DNA of 12,586 nt from Tannerellaceae bacterium (GTDB taxonomy: Bacteria > Bacteroidota > Bacteroidia > Bacteroidales > Tannerellaceae), in assembly GCA_031273385.1 (NCBI GenBank), contig JAISRY010000199.1:1-12586 (forward strand), in the 5' to 3' direction. Under the pieces are notes generated by a model. The model saw only the letters and a list, made by a program, of their open reading frames with translations, searched no databases and had not been told where the DNA came from. Below, one piece after another: positions 6,470-12,586 of the stretch. Both the position numbers and the translations under genes were made by a program. Positions within the stretch are counted from its first letter, which is position 1, and each line of letters starts with the position of its first letter.

Positions 6470-8187
6470 GGTCATTAACCATATCAACCCCGACTAAAGT
6501 CATTAGGGAAATTCCTTTTCATAAAGGGCTTAACCTTATTATTGATGAGAGTGAAGAACAAATTACAGGGAATAATGTCGGTAAAACCACCGTACTCCGG
6601 TTAATTGATTTTTGCCTGGGAGGGGATGCTAAAGCTATTTATGCCGACCCTGAAAATAAAAAGAATGAATATTCACTCGTTAAAGATTATCTCATAAAAA
6701 ATAAAATCATCATCACCCTGATTTTAGGTATTGATCCCGATAGTCATGAGGAAGATCTTATTATAACGAGAAATTTCTTGTCAAGGAAAGATATTGTCAG
6801 AGAGATCAATGGATCGCCTTTAACTGAAAAAGAATTTGAAAAGAAGCTATCAGCATGCATGTTACCCGATCTGCAAAAGGACAAACCTACTTTCCGTCAG
6901 GTCATTTCCCATAATATCCGTTACAGTGATACAAGCATTTCAAATACGTTGAAAACGCTTGATCAGTATACAAGTGATGCCGAATACGAGACATTGTATC
7001 TACACTTATTTGGTTGTGATTTTAAATCAGGCCATGACAGGCAGCAGATTTTAGAAAAGATAAGAACGGAGAATACCTATAAAAAACGATTGGAGAAGAA
7101 TCAAACCCGCAATGAATATGAAGTTATTCTAGAATGGGTTAACAAGCAGATAGAAGCGCTCGACAAGAAGAAATCAGCATTAAATATCAATGAGAACTTT
7201 GAAGCGGATCTACAATCGTTAAATGAAATCAAATATGCCGTAAACTCAATAAGTTCAGAAATCGCTTCGCTGAACTTACGTAAAAATATCATTTCAGATG
7301 CAAAACAGGAGTTTGAATCGCAAAAATCAACCATAGATATAAAAGCATTAAATGCCATATACCAACAAGCGGCCTCATTCATCCCCAATCTACAAACGAA
7401 ATTCGAGGAGCTTGTGGCCTATCACAATGAAATGCTTATACAAAAGATCAAGTTTATAACTCAAGATTTGCCCATTCTGGAGAAAAAGATCGGAGAAAAA
7501 ACCAAAGAACTTAATGCTCTTCTATCACAGGAACAATTGCTGTCGGAGAAAATAACGCAATCCGACACATTTGAAGAATTAGAAAGTATTATACAGGAAT
7601 TAAACGATTTATTCAAGAGAAAGGGAGAGTGCGAAAATATGATACGTCAGATATCTGAAGTAGAAACGGCGATCGATGACTTAAATACAGAGCTTAAAGG
7701 AATTGACGAACAACTATTTTCCCATAATTTCGAAGCTATCGTAAGAAATCAATTGAAGAAGTTTAATCGATTCTTCGGCGAACTTTCGAATCAGCTATAT
7801 GGAGAACAGTATGCTATAACCCATAAGATTGTGACTAATAGCCAAGGACAGAAAATGTATAAGTTCAATTCCTTTAATGTAAATCATAGTTCGGGTAAGA
7901 AACAGGGAGAAATATCATGCTTCGATATTGCATATACTTCATTTGCGGATGAAGAGAAAATATCATGTCTTCATTTCCTCCTCAATGACAAAAAGGAGTT
8001 AGTTCATGATAATCAGTTAATAAAAATAGCCGAAGCCGTTAATAAAATGGATCTCCAATTTGTCGCGTCCATACTAAAAGACAAGTTGCCTGCTGAACTA
8101 AATAAAGAAGAGTACTTTGTAGTGAAGCTATCGCAAAATGATAAACTATTCAGGATAGAAAAAGAAGATGAAGATTGGGGGAATTGA
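6460..8187 (+). CDS. ABC-3C ATPase, Rad50/SMC-like with DUF2326-type C-terminus
   Basis: The 575-residue protein is a split-head ABC ATPase. Walker A is GNNVGKTT at 37-44, following GLNLIIDE as in SMC/Rad50/RecF-like heads. Residues about 195-425 are long charged helices with heptad-like leucines, predicted coiled coil. The C-terminal half-head (about 430-575) has the signature-like SSGKKQGEISCFDIAY (477-492) and then HFLLND (505-510), where the Walker B strand should end. The aspartate D510 is present, but the next residue is lysine and not the usual catalytic glutamate. HDNQL at 516-520 follows and may stand in. In ABC-3C systems the ATPase probably senses invading nucleic acid and controls the effector. 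It overlaps the middle component by 10 bases and dusB by 20 bases. Confidence 0.85.
   Translation: MFLRSLTISTPTKVIREIPFHKGLNLIIDESEEQITGNNVGKTTVLRLIDFCLGGDAKAIYADPENKKNEYSLVKDYLIKNKIIITLILGIDPDSHEEDLIITRNFLSRKDIVREINGSPLTEKEFEKKLSACMLPDLQKDKPTFRQVISHNIRYSDTSISNTLKTLDQYTSDAEYETLYLHLFGCDFKSGHDRQQILEKIRTENTYKKRLEKNQTRNEYEVILEWVNKQIEALDKKKSALNINENFEADLQSLNEIKYAVNSISSEIASLNLRKNIISDAKQEFESQKSTIDIKALNAIYQQAASFIPNLQTKFEELVAYHNEMLIQKIKFITQDLPILEKKIGEKTKELNALLSQEQLLSEKITQSDTFEELESIIQELNDLFKRKGECENMIRQISEVETAIDDLNTELKGIDEQLFSHNFEAIVRNQLKKFNRFFGELSNQLYGEQYAITHKIVTNSQGQKMYKFNSFNVNHSSGKKQGEISCFDIAYTSFADEEKISCLHFLLNDKKELVHDNQLIKIAEAVNKMDLQFVASILKDKLPAELNKEEYFVVKLSQNDKLFRIEKEDEDWGN
8086..8119 (+). promoter_or_regulatory. 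Weak candidate dusB promoter inside the ATPase gene
   Basis: TTG at 8086-8088 and GTACTTTG at 8112-8119 (one mismatch to TAnnTTTG) are 23 bases apart and end 48 bases before the dusB ATG. It is the only promoter-like pair I see near dusB. If it does not work, dusB depends on transcription through the ABC-3C cassette. Confidence 0.2.
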
Positions 8188-9166
8188 TTTGGGTGAGCGG
8201 GCGGTCGTTTTGGCGCCGATGGAAGATGTGACGGATATGTCGTTCCGCCTGATGTGTAAACGTTTTGGGGCGGATATGGTGTATACGGAATTTGTGTCGA
8301 GCGATGCGCTGATCCGGCATGTCAACAAAACCCGGCAGAAACTCACCGTGGCGGAAGAGGAGCGCCCCGTGGCTATTCAGCTGTATGGGAAAGAGGTAGG
8401 CGCGATGACGGAAGCCGCCCGTATCTGCGAAGAGGCCTCGCCCGATATGCTGGACCTGAATTTCGGATGCCCCGTAAAAAAGGTGGCGGGAAAAGGGGCG
8501 GGGGCAGGGATGCTGAGGACGATCCCCCTGATGCTCGAAATCACGAAAGAGGTGGTCAAGGCGGTCAATATCCCCGTGACCGTAAAGACACGCTTGGGAT
8601 GGGATGCGGAGAACCTGGTGATCGTCGATTTAGCCGAACGGCTGCAGGACTGCGGGATCGCCGCCCTTTCCGTCCATGGACGCACACGCAGCCAGATGTA
8701 TACCGGGGAGGCGGACTGGACGTTGATACGGAAAATAAAGGAAAACCCGCGTATGCATATCCCCATTATCGGTAACGGCGATGTCACTTCGGCGGAGATA
8801 TGCCGGCAGCGTTTCGACGACTATGGCGTGGATGCCGTTATGGTGGGACGCGGAAGCATCGGCCGTCCGTGGATCTTCCGCGAGATAAAGCATTACCTGA
8901 AGACAGGGGAAAAGCTCCCCGACGAATCGTTCGAGTGGTATTTGCAGATCCTCAAAGAGCAGGTCTTACAGAGCGTCGAACGCCTGGACGAGCGCAGGGG
9001 GATTCTGCATATCCGCCGCCATTTAGCCGCTACCCCCTTGTTTAAGCATTTACCGGATTTTAAGAAGACACGCGTTTCCATGCTTCGCGCAGAAACCCTC
9101 GCTGCCCTTTTCGAGATCCTGGATACCCTTCCTGATCGTTATATTTTTCAGAAAAATCTGCTTTAA
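8168..9166 (+). CDS. dusB: tRNA-dihydrouridine synthase B (DusB-like)
   Basis: This FMN-dependent cytoplasmic enzyme reduces specific uridines of tRNA to dihydrouridine using NADPH. The 332-residue length is normal. It has the FMN-binding start APMEDVTD (16-23), the catalytic cysteine C101 in LNFGCPVKK (97-105), KTRLGW near 143, the VHGRTRSQMY block and the phosphate-binding GNGDV and VGRGSIGRPW motifs, all typical of bacterial DusB. The C-terminal helical domain is complete. The start at ATG 8168 lies inside the end of the ABC-3C ATPase gene in another frame, a 20-base overlap. Base composition becomes GC-richer right at this start, so the foreign cassette seems to abut the native coding sequence. 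The subtype B call is by overall resemblance; the Dus family itself is certain. Confidence 0.93.
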   Translation: MKIGGIDLGERAVVLAPMEDVTDMSFRLMCKRFGADMVYTEFVSSDALIRHVNKTRQKLTVAEEERPVAIQLYGKEVGAMTEAARICEEASPDMLDLNFGCPVKKVAGKGAGAGMLRTIPLMLEITKEVVKAVNIPVTVKTRLGWDAENLVIVDLAERLQDCGIAALSVHGRTRSQMYTGEADWTLIRKIKENPRMHIPIIGNGDVTSAEICRQRFDDYGVDAVMVGRGSIGRPWIFREIKHYLKTGEKLPDESFEWYLQILKEQVLQSVERLDERRGILHIRRHLAATPLFKHLPDFKKTRVSMLRAETLAALFEILDTLPDRYIFQKNLL

Positions 9167-9183
9167 AGGATGTATTTGCTTGT

Positions 9184-9217
9184 TTTTGTAACATATTTAT
9201 AACGATATGTTACAAAA
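9184..9217. repeat. Perfect 13-base inverted repeat with 8-base spacer
   Basis: TTTTGTAACATAT (9184-9196) is the exact reverse complement of ATATGTTACAAAA (9205-9217), with an 8-base spacer. It lies 17 bases after the dusB stop and upstream of the -7 box at 9245. It has low GC content and no T-run after the right arm, so it is a poor terminator. A dimeric regulator site is an equally good reading. Confidence 0.7.
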
Positions 9218-9244
9218 GTGGATTCCCGGGGAGATAAAACGATC

Positions 9245-9252
9245 TATATTTG
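9245..9252 (+). promoter_or_regulatory. -7 promoter element for a putative small RNA
   Basis: TATATTTG fits TAnnTTTG. No TTTG or TTG lies 19-23 bases upstream, so the -33 element is missing; the inverted repeat centred near 9200, about 56 bases before the predicted start, could hold an activator. Predicted transcription start is near 9257. Confidence 0.4.
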
Positions 9253-9256
9253 TCTC

Positions 9257-9380
9257 AGAGTTTTTTTCATAGTATTTTAGATCTAAGGTTAACAAGCCTT
9301 TGTAAAGAAGGAATCGTGAGATTGCTTCTTTGGAAAGCGAAAAATTCGTCTCATACAAGTGGGGCGAATTTTTGTTTTGT
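9257..9380 (+). ncRNA. Putative structured small RNA, about 120 nt
   Basis: The stretch between dusB and uxaA has no credible coding frame but is strongly structured on the plus strand. A short hairpin AAGGTT-aac-AA-g-CCTT spans 9285-9300. A longer one pairs AAAGAAG (9304-9310) with CTTCTTT (9325-9331), then, past one G/G mismatch, AATC with GATT around the GNRA tetraloop GTGA (9316-9319). A terminator hairpin with a T-rich tail follows at 9340-9380. A -7 promoter element lies at 9245. Promoter, hairpins and terminator in this order suggest an independent small RNA. I do not recognise the family. Alternatively, it is a structured 3' untranslated region of dusB. Confidence 0.45.
9340..9373. 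terminator. Bidirectional terminator between dusB/small RNA and uxaA
   Basis: AAAAATTCG (9340-9348) and CGAATTTTT (9365-9373) pair perfectly; 9349-9351 can extend the stem with G·U and C-G pairs. On the plus strand TTTTTGTTTTG follows; on the minus strand the right arm itself ends in T's, beginning eight bases after the uxaA stop. It fits termination from both sides. Confidence 0.7.
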
Positions 9381-9381
9381 A

Positions 9382-10872
9382 TCAAAGGGTGACTCCGGAT
9401 TTGAAGATCGCCATTTCCCGGTAGCCGTTTTGCTCATTCTTCGTCAGGGAAACGCCGCTTGCCGTATCTATGACAAAGCGGATAAAGCGGTGGCATAAAG
9501 CCTCCATCGGCTCGCCCTCAAGCAGGCTGCCGGCATTGAAATCGATCCAACCGGGCTTACGGTCGGACAATCCCGTATGGGTGGCGATCTTCATCGTAGG
9601 GACGAACGTACCGAACGGCGTTCCGCGTCCGGTCGTAAACAATACGATATGGCATCCCGACGAGGCCAATGCGGTACTGGCCACCAGGTCGTTGCCCGGA
9701 GCGTTTAGCAGGTTCAATCCGCTTGTCTTTAGCCGGTCGCCATACATTAACACATCCCTGACGGCGGAAGTCCCTGATTTCTGCGTACACCCCAGCGATT
9801 TTTCTTCCAGCGTCGATATCCCTCCCGCCCTGTTGCCGGGCGAGGGGTTTTCGTATACCGGTTGGTTGTTTGCGATAAAATAGGCCTTAAAGCTGTTGAT
9901 CAGGGAGACGGTCATGTCGAATACCTCGCGGGAGATGCAGCGGTTCATCAGCAACGTTTCCGCCCCGAACATTTCGGGCGTTTCGGTCAGGACGGTCGTC
10001 CCCTCCTGTGCGACGAGGAAATCGGAAAAAACGCCCAGCAGGGGGTTGGCGGTAATGCCGGAAAAGCCGTCCGATCCCCCGCATTTCAGGCCGACCTTTA
10101 GTTCGGACAGCGGGATGGCGGTACGTTTGTCCTTTGAGGCGACGGCATACAGCTCCCGCAGTATCCCCATACCGGTTTCCAACTCATCCTCTACCTCCTG
10201 GGTGACCATAAAGCGGATACGTTCCGTATCATAATCGCCCAGGAACTCCCTGAAAGCGTCCGGCTGGTTATTCTCGCAGCCCAACCCGACAACCAATACC
10301 GCCCCGGCATTGGGATGTGTCGCCATGTTACGCAGTATTTTCCGCGTATTTTCATGGTCGTCCCCCAGCTGGGAGCAGCCATAGTTGTGGGGGAAAGCGA
10401 CAATGGCATCCATACCTATGCCTTTCGTTTCGGTGCGTAGCCGTTCGGCCAACTGTTGGACGATCCCATTCACACACCCTACCGTCGGTATGATCCACAG
10501 TTCGTTCCGTATCCCCGCCTCCCCGTTTTTCCGGCGGTATCCCTGAAAGGTGAGCGATTGTTTCCGGTGTAGAACGGGTTTCTGTCGTGGCTGGTAGGTA
10601 TAGTCCAGCAGCCCCTCAAGGTTTGTCTTTATGTTGTGTTCGTTTACCCATGCGCCGCAAGGGATGGGTTGCCGGGCATGGCCGACCGGATAGCCGTATT
10701 TGATGATATGTTCGCCCGGGGCAAACGCTTTCAGCGCCATCTTGTGTCCGGCGGGTATCTCTTCCCGTACGGCGACCTCCCGCCCGTCGACCGGCAGCTT
10801 TTCACCTTTGGACAGGCGGTCGATCGCCACGATCACGTTGTCTTCGGGATGTATCCTGATATACCGCTTCAT
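9382..10872 (-). CDS. uxaA: Altronate dehydratase (UxaA)
   Basis: This enzyme dehydrates D-altronate to 2-keto-3-deoxy-D-gluconate, the third step of galacturonate catabolism, in the cytoplasm. The 496 residues match full-length two-domain UxaA. The N-terminal SAF domain (about 1-95) has GHK at 42-44, YPVGHA near 61-66 and NEH near 77-79. The C-terminal domain has the conserved cysteine motifs PTVGC, HNYGCSQ, GLGCENNQ and GLKCGGSDGFSGITANP, and the late FTTGRGTPFG and PGWIDFNAG blocks. Its start overlaps the uxaB stop by four bases (ATGA), so the two are translationally coupled. The terminator at 9340-9373 ends the operon. KdgK and KdgA, which use the product, are not in the window, nor is the upstream isomerase UxaC. 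Confidence 0.95.
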   Translation of the reverse strand: MKRYIRIHPEDNVIVAIDRLSKGEKLPVDGREVAVREEIPAGHKMALKAFAPGEHIIKYGYPVGHARQPIPCGAWVNEHNIKTNLEGLLDYTYQPRQKPVLHRKQSLTFQGYRRKNGEAGIRNELWIIPTVGCVNGIVQQLAERLRTETKGIGMDAIVAFPHNYGCSQLGDDHENTRKILRNMATHPNAGAVLVVGLGCENNQPDAFREFLGDYDTERIRFMVTQEVEDELETGMGILRELYAVASKDKRTAIPLSELKVGLKCGGSDGFSGITANPLLGVFSDFLVAQEGTTVLTETPEMFGAETLLMNRCISREVFDMTVSLINSFKAYFIANNQPVYENPSPGNRAGGISTLEEKSLGCTQKSGTSAVRDVLMYGDRLKTSGLNLLNAPGNDLVASTALASSGCHIVLFTTGRGTPFGTFVPTMKIATHTGLSDRKPGWIDFNAGSLLEGEPMEALCHRFIRFVIDTASGVSLTKNEQNGYREMAIFKSGVTL

Positions 10873-12299
10873 CTGACGATCTTCTTTATGGCGGCGAGCA
10901 TCCCCCCGTCGCGGATCAGCTGGAGGAATGTCTCCAGTAAAGCGGTGAGGCCTGGGATGGTATTCAGGTTTTCTTCCCAGATAGATTCAGCGGCGAGCAA
11001 GCCCTCCGCGATAGTCTTCGGCTGGTTTGTCGCCCACAGGTCGCTGAGGAGTCGCAGGATTTCAGGCGCATCGTCGGGGATGATCTTTGTCCCGTCGTCC
11101 AGGCTGCCCCCTTTGTAATAGGTGGCGATGGCGGCCAACCCCATCACCAGCCCTTCGGGGAGTTTGCCTTTCAGCTGAAGGTAACGCTTCAATCCCGGCA
11201 GGCAGCGTGTCTTGTACTTCGGGAAGGCGTTCAGCATGATACTGGTGACCTGGTGATCGACAAACGGGTTTTTAAAACGCTCCAGCACTTCGCCGGCAAA
11301 GAGGAGCAGCTCCTCTTCCGGCAGTTGCAGTGTCGGCAGTAACTCGTCATACATCACCTGGCGGATATATTTCCCGACCACCTCATGCATACACGCATCC
11401 CGTACGATAGGGATACCGGAGAGGAAAGCGACGGGAGCGAGCGCCGTATGCGGGCCGTTCAGGAGCGTGACCTTACGTTCGTGATAGGGGCGTTCGTCAG
11501 GCACAAAGAGGACATTCAGTCCTGCCTTGCCTGCGGGAAATTCTTCGGCTACAGTCTGCGGCGCTTCAATGACCCACAGGTGGAAGACCTCCGCCTGGAC
11601 GACCAACCGGTCTTCATAGCCCAGCTTTCCCTTTATCGCCTCGATATCTTTATGCGGGAAACCGGGAACGATACGGTCTACCAATGTGGCATATACCCCG
11701 CAGGCTTCTTCAAACCACGCCTTAAAGTCATCCCCCAGGTTCCAGCAGTCGATATACCGGCCTATCACCTCTTTTAGTTTGTGTCCGTTTAAAAAGATCA
11801 GTTCACAGGGAAAGATAATCAACCCTTTCGTCCGGTCTCCATCGAATGTCTTGAAGCGGTGGTAGAGCAATTGGGTCAGTTTCGCGGGATAGGAGGATGG
11901 CGGGGCGTCCGTCGGTTGGCAGGAGGGATCGAAAGCGATACCGGCCTCCGTCGTATTCGATATGACGAAACGCATCTCCGGCTGTTCGGCCAACCGGATA
12001 AATTCGGCATATTGGGTGTAGGGGTTCAACGCCCGGCTGATGACATCTATCGACGTCAGGCTGTTGACCGCTACGCCTTTCTCCAGCCCTTGCAGGTTGA
12101 CGTGATAGCGGCAATGCTGTGCATTGAGCTGCTCGACCATGCCTTTTTCGATCGGCTGTACGACGACGACGCTGCCATTAAAACCGGTCGCTTCGTTCAT
12201 ATTCCATACAATCCAGTCCGCAAAGGCGCGAAGGAAATTCCCTTCTCCAAACTGGATGATGCGCTCGGGGTATTGTTTTACAAAAGGTATTTGTGTCAT
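10869..12299 (-). CDS. uxaB: Tagaturonate reductase / altronate oxidoreductase (UxaB)
   Basis: This enzyme reduces D-tagaturonate to D-altronate with NADH in galacturonate breakdown. It belongs to the mannitol dehydrogenase family of polyol-specific long-chain dehydrogenases, and its 476 residues fit UxaB. The cofactor motif QFGEGNFLR is at 16-24, SNTTEAGI at 114-121 and the family motif DRIVPG at 208-213. The catalytic set K276, N281 and H284 (KVTLLNGPH) has the spacing seen in mannitol dehydrogenase. UxaB is preferred over fructuronate reductase UxuB because the coupled neighbour is uxaA and not uxuA. It begins 16 bases after the TolC-like gene stops, with no promoter box found between them, so read-through from upstream is likely. 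Confidence 0.93.
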   Translation of the reverse strand: MTQIPFVKQYPERIIQFGEGNFLRAFADWIVWNMNEATGFNGSVVVVQPIEKGMVEQLNAQHCRYHVNLQGLEKGVAVNSLTSIDVISRALNPYTQYAEFIRLAEQPEMRFVISNTTEAGIAFDPSCQPTDAPPSSYPAKLTQLLYHRFKTFDGDRTKGLIIFPCELIFLNGHKLKEVIGRYIDCWNLGDDFKAWFEEACGVYATLVDRIVPGFPHKDIEAIKGKLGYEDRLVVQAEVFHLWVIEAPQTVAEEFPAGKAGLNVLFVPDERPYHERKVTLLNGPHTALAPVAFLSGIPIVRDACMHEVVGKYIRQVMYDELLPTLQLPEEELLLFAGEVLERFKNPFVDHQVTSIMLNAFPKYKTRCLPGLKRYLQLKGKLPEGLVMGLAAIATYYKGGSLDDGTKIIPDDAPEILRLLSDLWATNQPKTIAEGLLAAESIWEENLNTIPGLTALLETFLQLIRDGGMLAAIKKIVR

Positions 12300-12315
12300 G
12301 GTATAATGGGGTTTA

Positions 12316-12586
12316 TTAAAAACTGGCTTTCTCCGGTTCGGGATTCAGGTAGTTCATGATCTGTCCGCTTAATTGCAACAGGGATATCTCGCATAGTTTC
12401 GTAGCGTATTCGGCGATAGACTGACGCTCTTCCGCCCCGAGGAGGCTATTCTGCGCTTCACGAAGTTCAATACCGGAAAGTTCTTTCAGTTTGTACCGCT
12501 CGATGGCGATCTGGTAATATTCCTGTGCGGCTACGAGGTTTTCCTTTTCCAGCTTCCAGAGGTTCAGGTTGTTCTGGTAGGCCATC
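12316..12586 (-). CDS. TolC-family outer-membrane efflux protein, C-terminal part
   Basis: Only the last 89 residues are present; the reading frame continues past the window edge, so the methionine at 12585 is internal. The sequence is a long helix pair with the TolC repeat pattern: YYQIAIERYKLKELSGIELREAQ followed by LLGAEERQSIAEYATKLCEISLLQLSG, ending a few residues after a MNYLN segment. TolC-like proteins form the outer-membrane channel of tripartite efflux pumps. Its inner-membrane and adaptor partners would lie outside the window. It is followed 16 bases later by uxaB; whether this has a functional link to galacturonate use is unknown. Subfamily cannot be told from this fragment. Confidence 0.85.
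   Translation of the reverse strand, partial: MAYQNNLNLWKLEKENLVAAQEYYQIAIERYKLKELSGIELREAQNSLLGAEERQSIAEYATKLCEISLLQLSGQIMNYLNPEPEKASF

Larger units (their letters stand above)
5281..8187 (+). other. ABC-three-component (ABC-3C) conflict/defence cassette
   Basis: Three same-strand genes with overlapping ends (17 and 10 bases) encode an effector with a SMEK domain plus CTD-like tail, a 75-residue middle component and a Rad50-like ATPase. This matches the organisation of the ABC-3C systems predicted computationally as anti-phage or anti-invader systems. The block is visibly AT-rich against GC-richer neighbours on both sides. No integrase, transposase or flanking direct repeat was found, so how it was acquired is unknown. 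Activity against phage is inference. Confidence 0.75.

Noticed and set aside
5150..8200. Integrase, transposase, flanking direct repeats or tRNA attachment site around the ABC-3C cassette
   Set aside because: None could be seen by eye; the claim of horizontal gain rests only on composition and gene content.
9197..9385. 62-codon open frame on the minus strand
   Set aside because: It overlaps the uxaA stop and runs through the terminator and palindrome; no ribosome binding site or recognisable motif.

Overview
The window looks like a chromosomal segment of a Bacteroidales bacterium, most likely Parabacteroides or a close relative. The reasons are the repeated Bacteroidetes-type -7 promoter element (TAnnTTTG), the weak use of Shine-Dalgarno sequences, and the protein types: Mrp without its CxxC motif, exported Gfo/Idh oxidoreductases, and a UxaB/UxaA galacturonate pathway. 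The genus is inferred from general resemblance and was not tested.

Left region (73-5149, minus strand): five tightly packed genes probably form one transcription unit read from 5149 down to 73. In transcription order they are a Tat-type exported lipoprotein of the Gfo/Idh/MocA oxidoreductase family, an exported sugar isomerase/epimerase-like TIM-barrel protein, an arginase, TrmB (tRNA m7G46 methyltransferase) and Mrp/ApbC (Fe-S cluster carrier ATPase). Gaps are 18, 7 and 16 bases, then a 4-base overlap. The first two may act together on sugars outside the cytoplasm; the other three are cytoplasmic and unrelated in function.

Centre (5281-8187, plus strand): a visibly AT-rich three-gene cassette with overlapping genes. 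It encodes a SMEK-domain protein with an ABC-3C-type C-terminal domain, a 75-residue middle component resembling MC6, and a Rad50-like coiled-coil ATPase with a DUF2326-type C-terminus. I read it as an ABC-three-component (ABC-3C) conflict or defence system. It is the accessory element here and the most interesting part of the window. It sits between the divergent promoter of the left operon and dusB, and its last gene overlaps the dusB start by 20 bases.

Right region: dusB (tRNA dihydrouridine synthase, 8168-9166, plus) converges on uxaA. The 215-base gap between them holds a perfect 13-base inverted repeat with an 8-base spacer, a -7 promoter element, a GNRA-capped hairpin and a terminator hairpin. 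Together these look like a small RNA gene of about 120 bases on the plus strand. From 12586 down to 9382, the minus strand carries the C-terminal end of a TolC-family outer-membrane efflux protein, uxaB and uxaA. The last two convert tagaturonate to 2-keto-3-deoxygluconate during galacturonate (pectin) use. No tRNA, rRNA, CRISPR array, transposase or integrase was seen.
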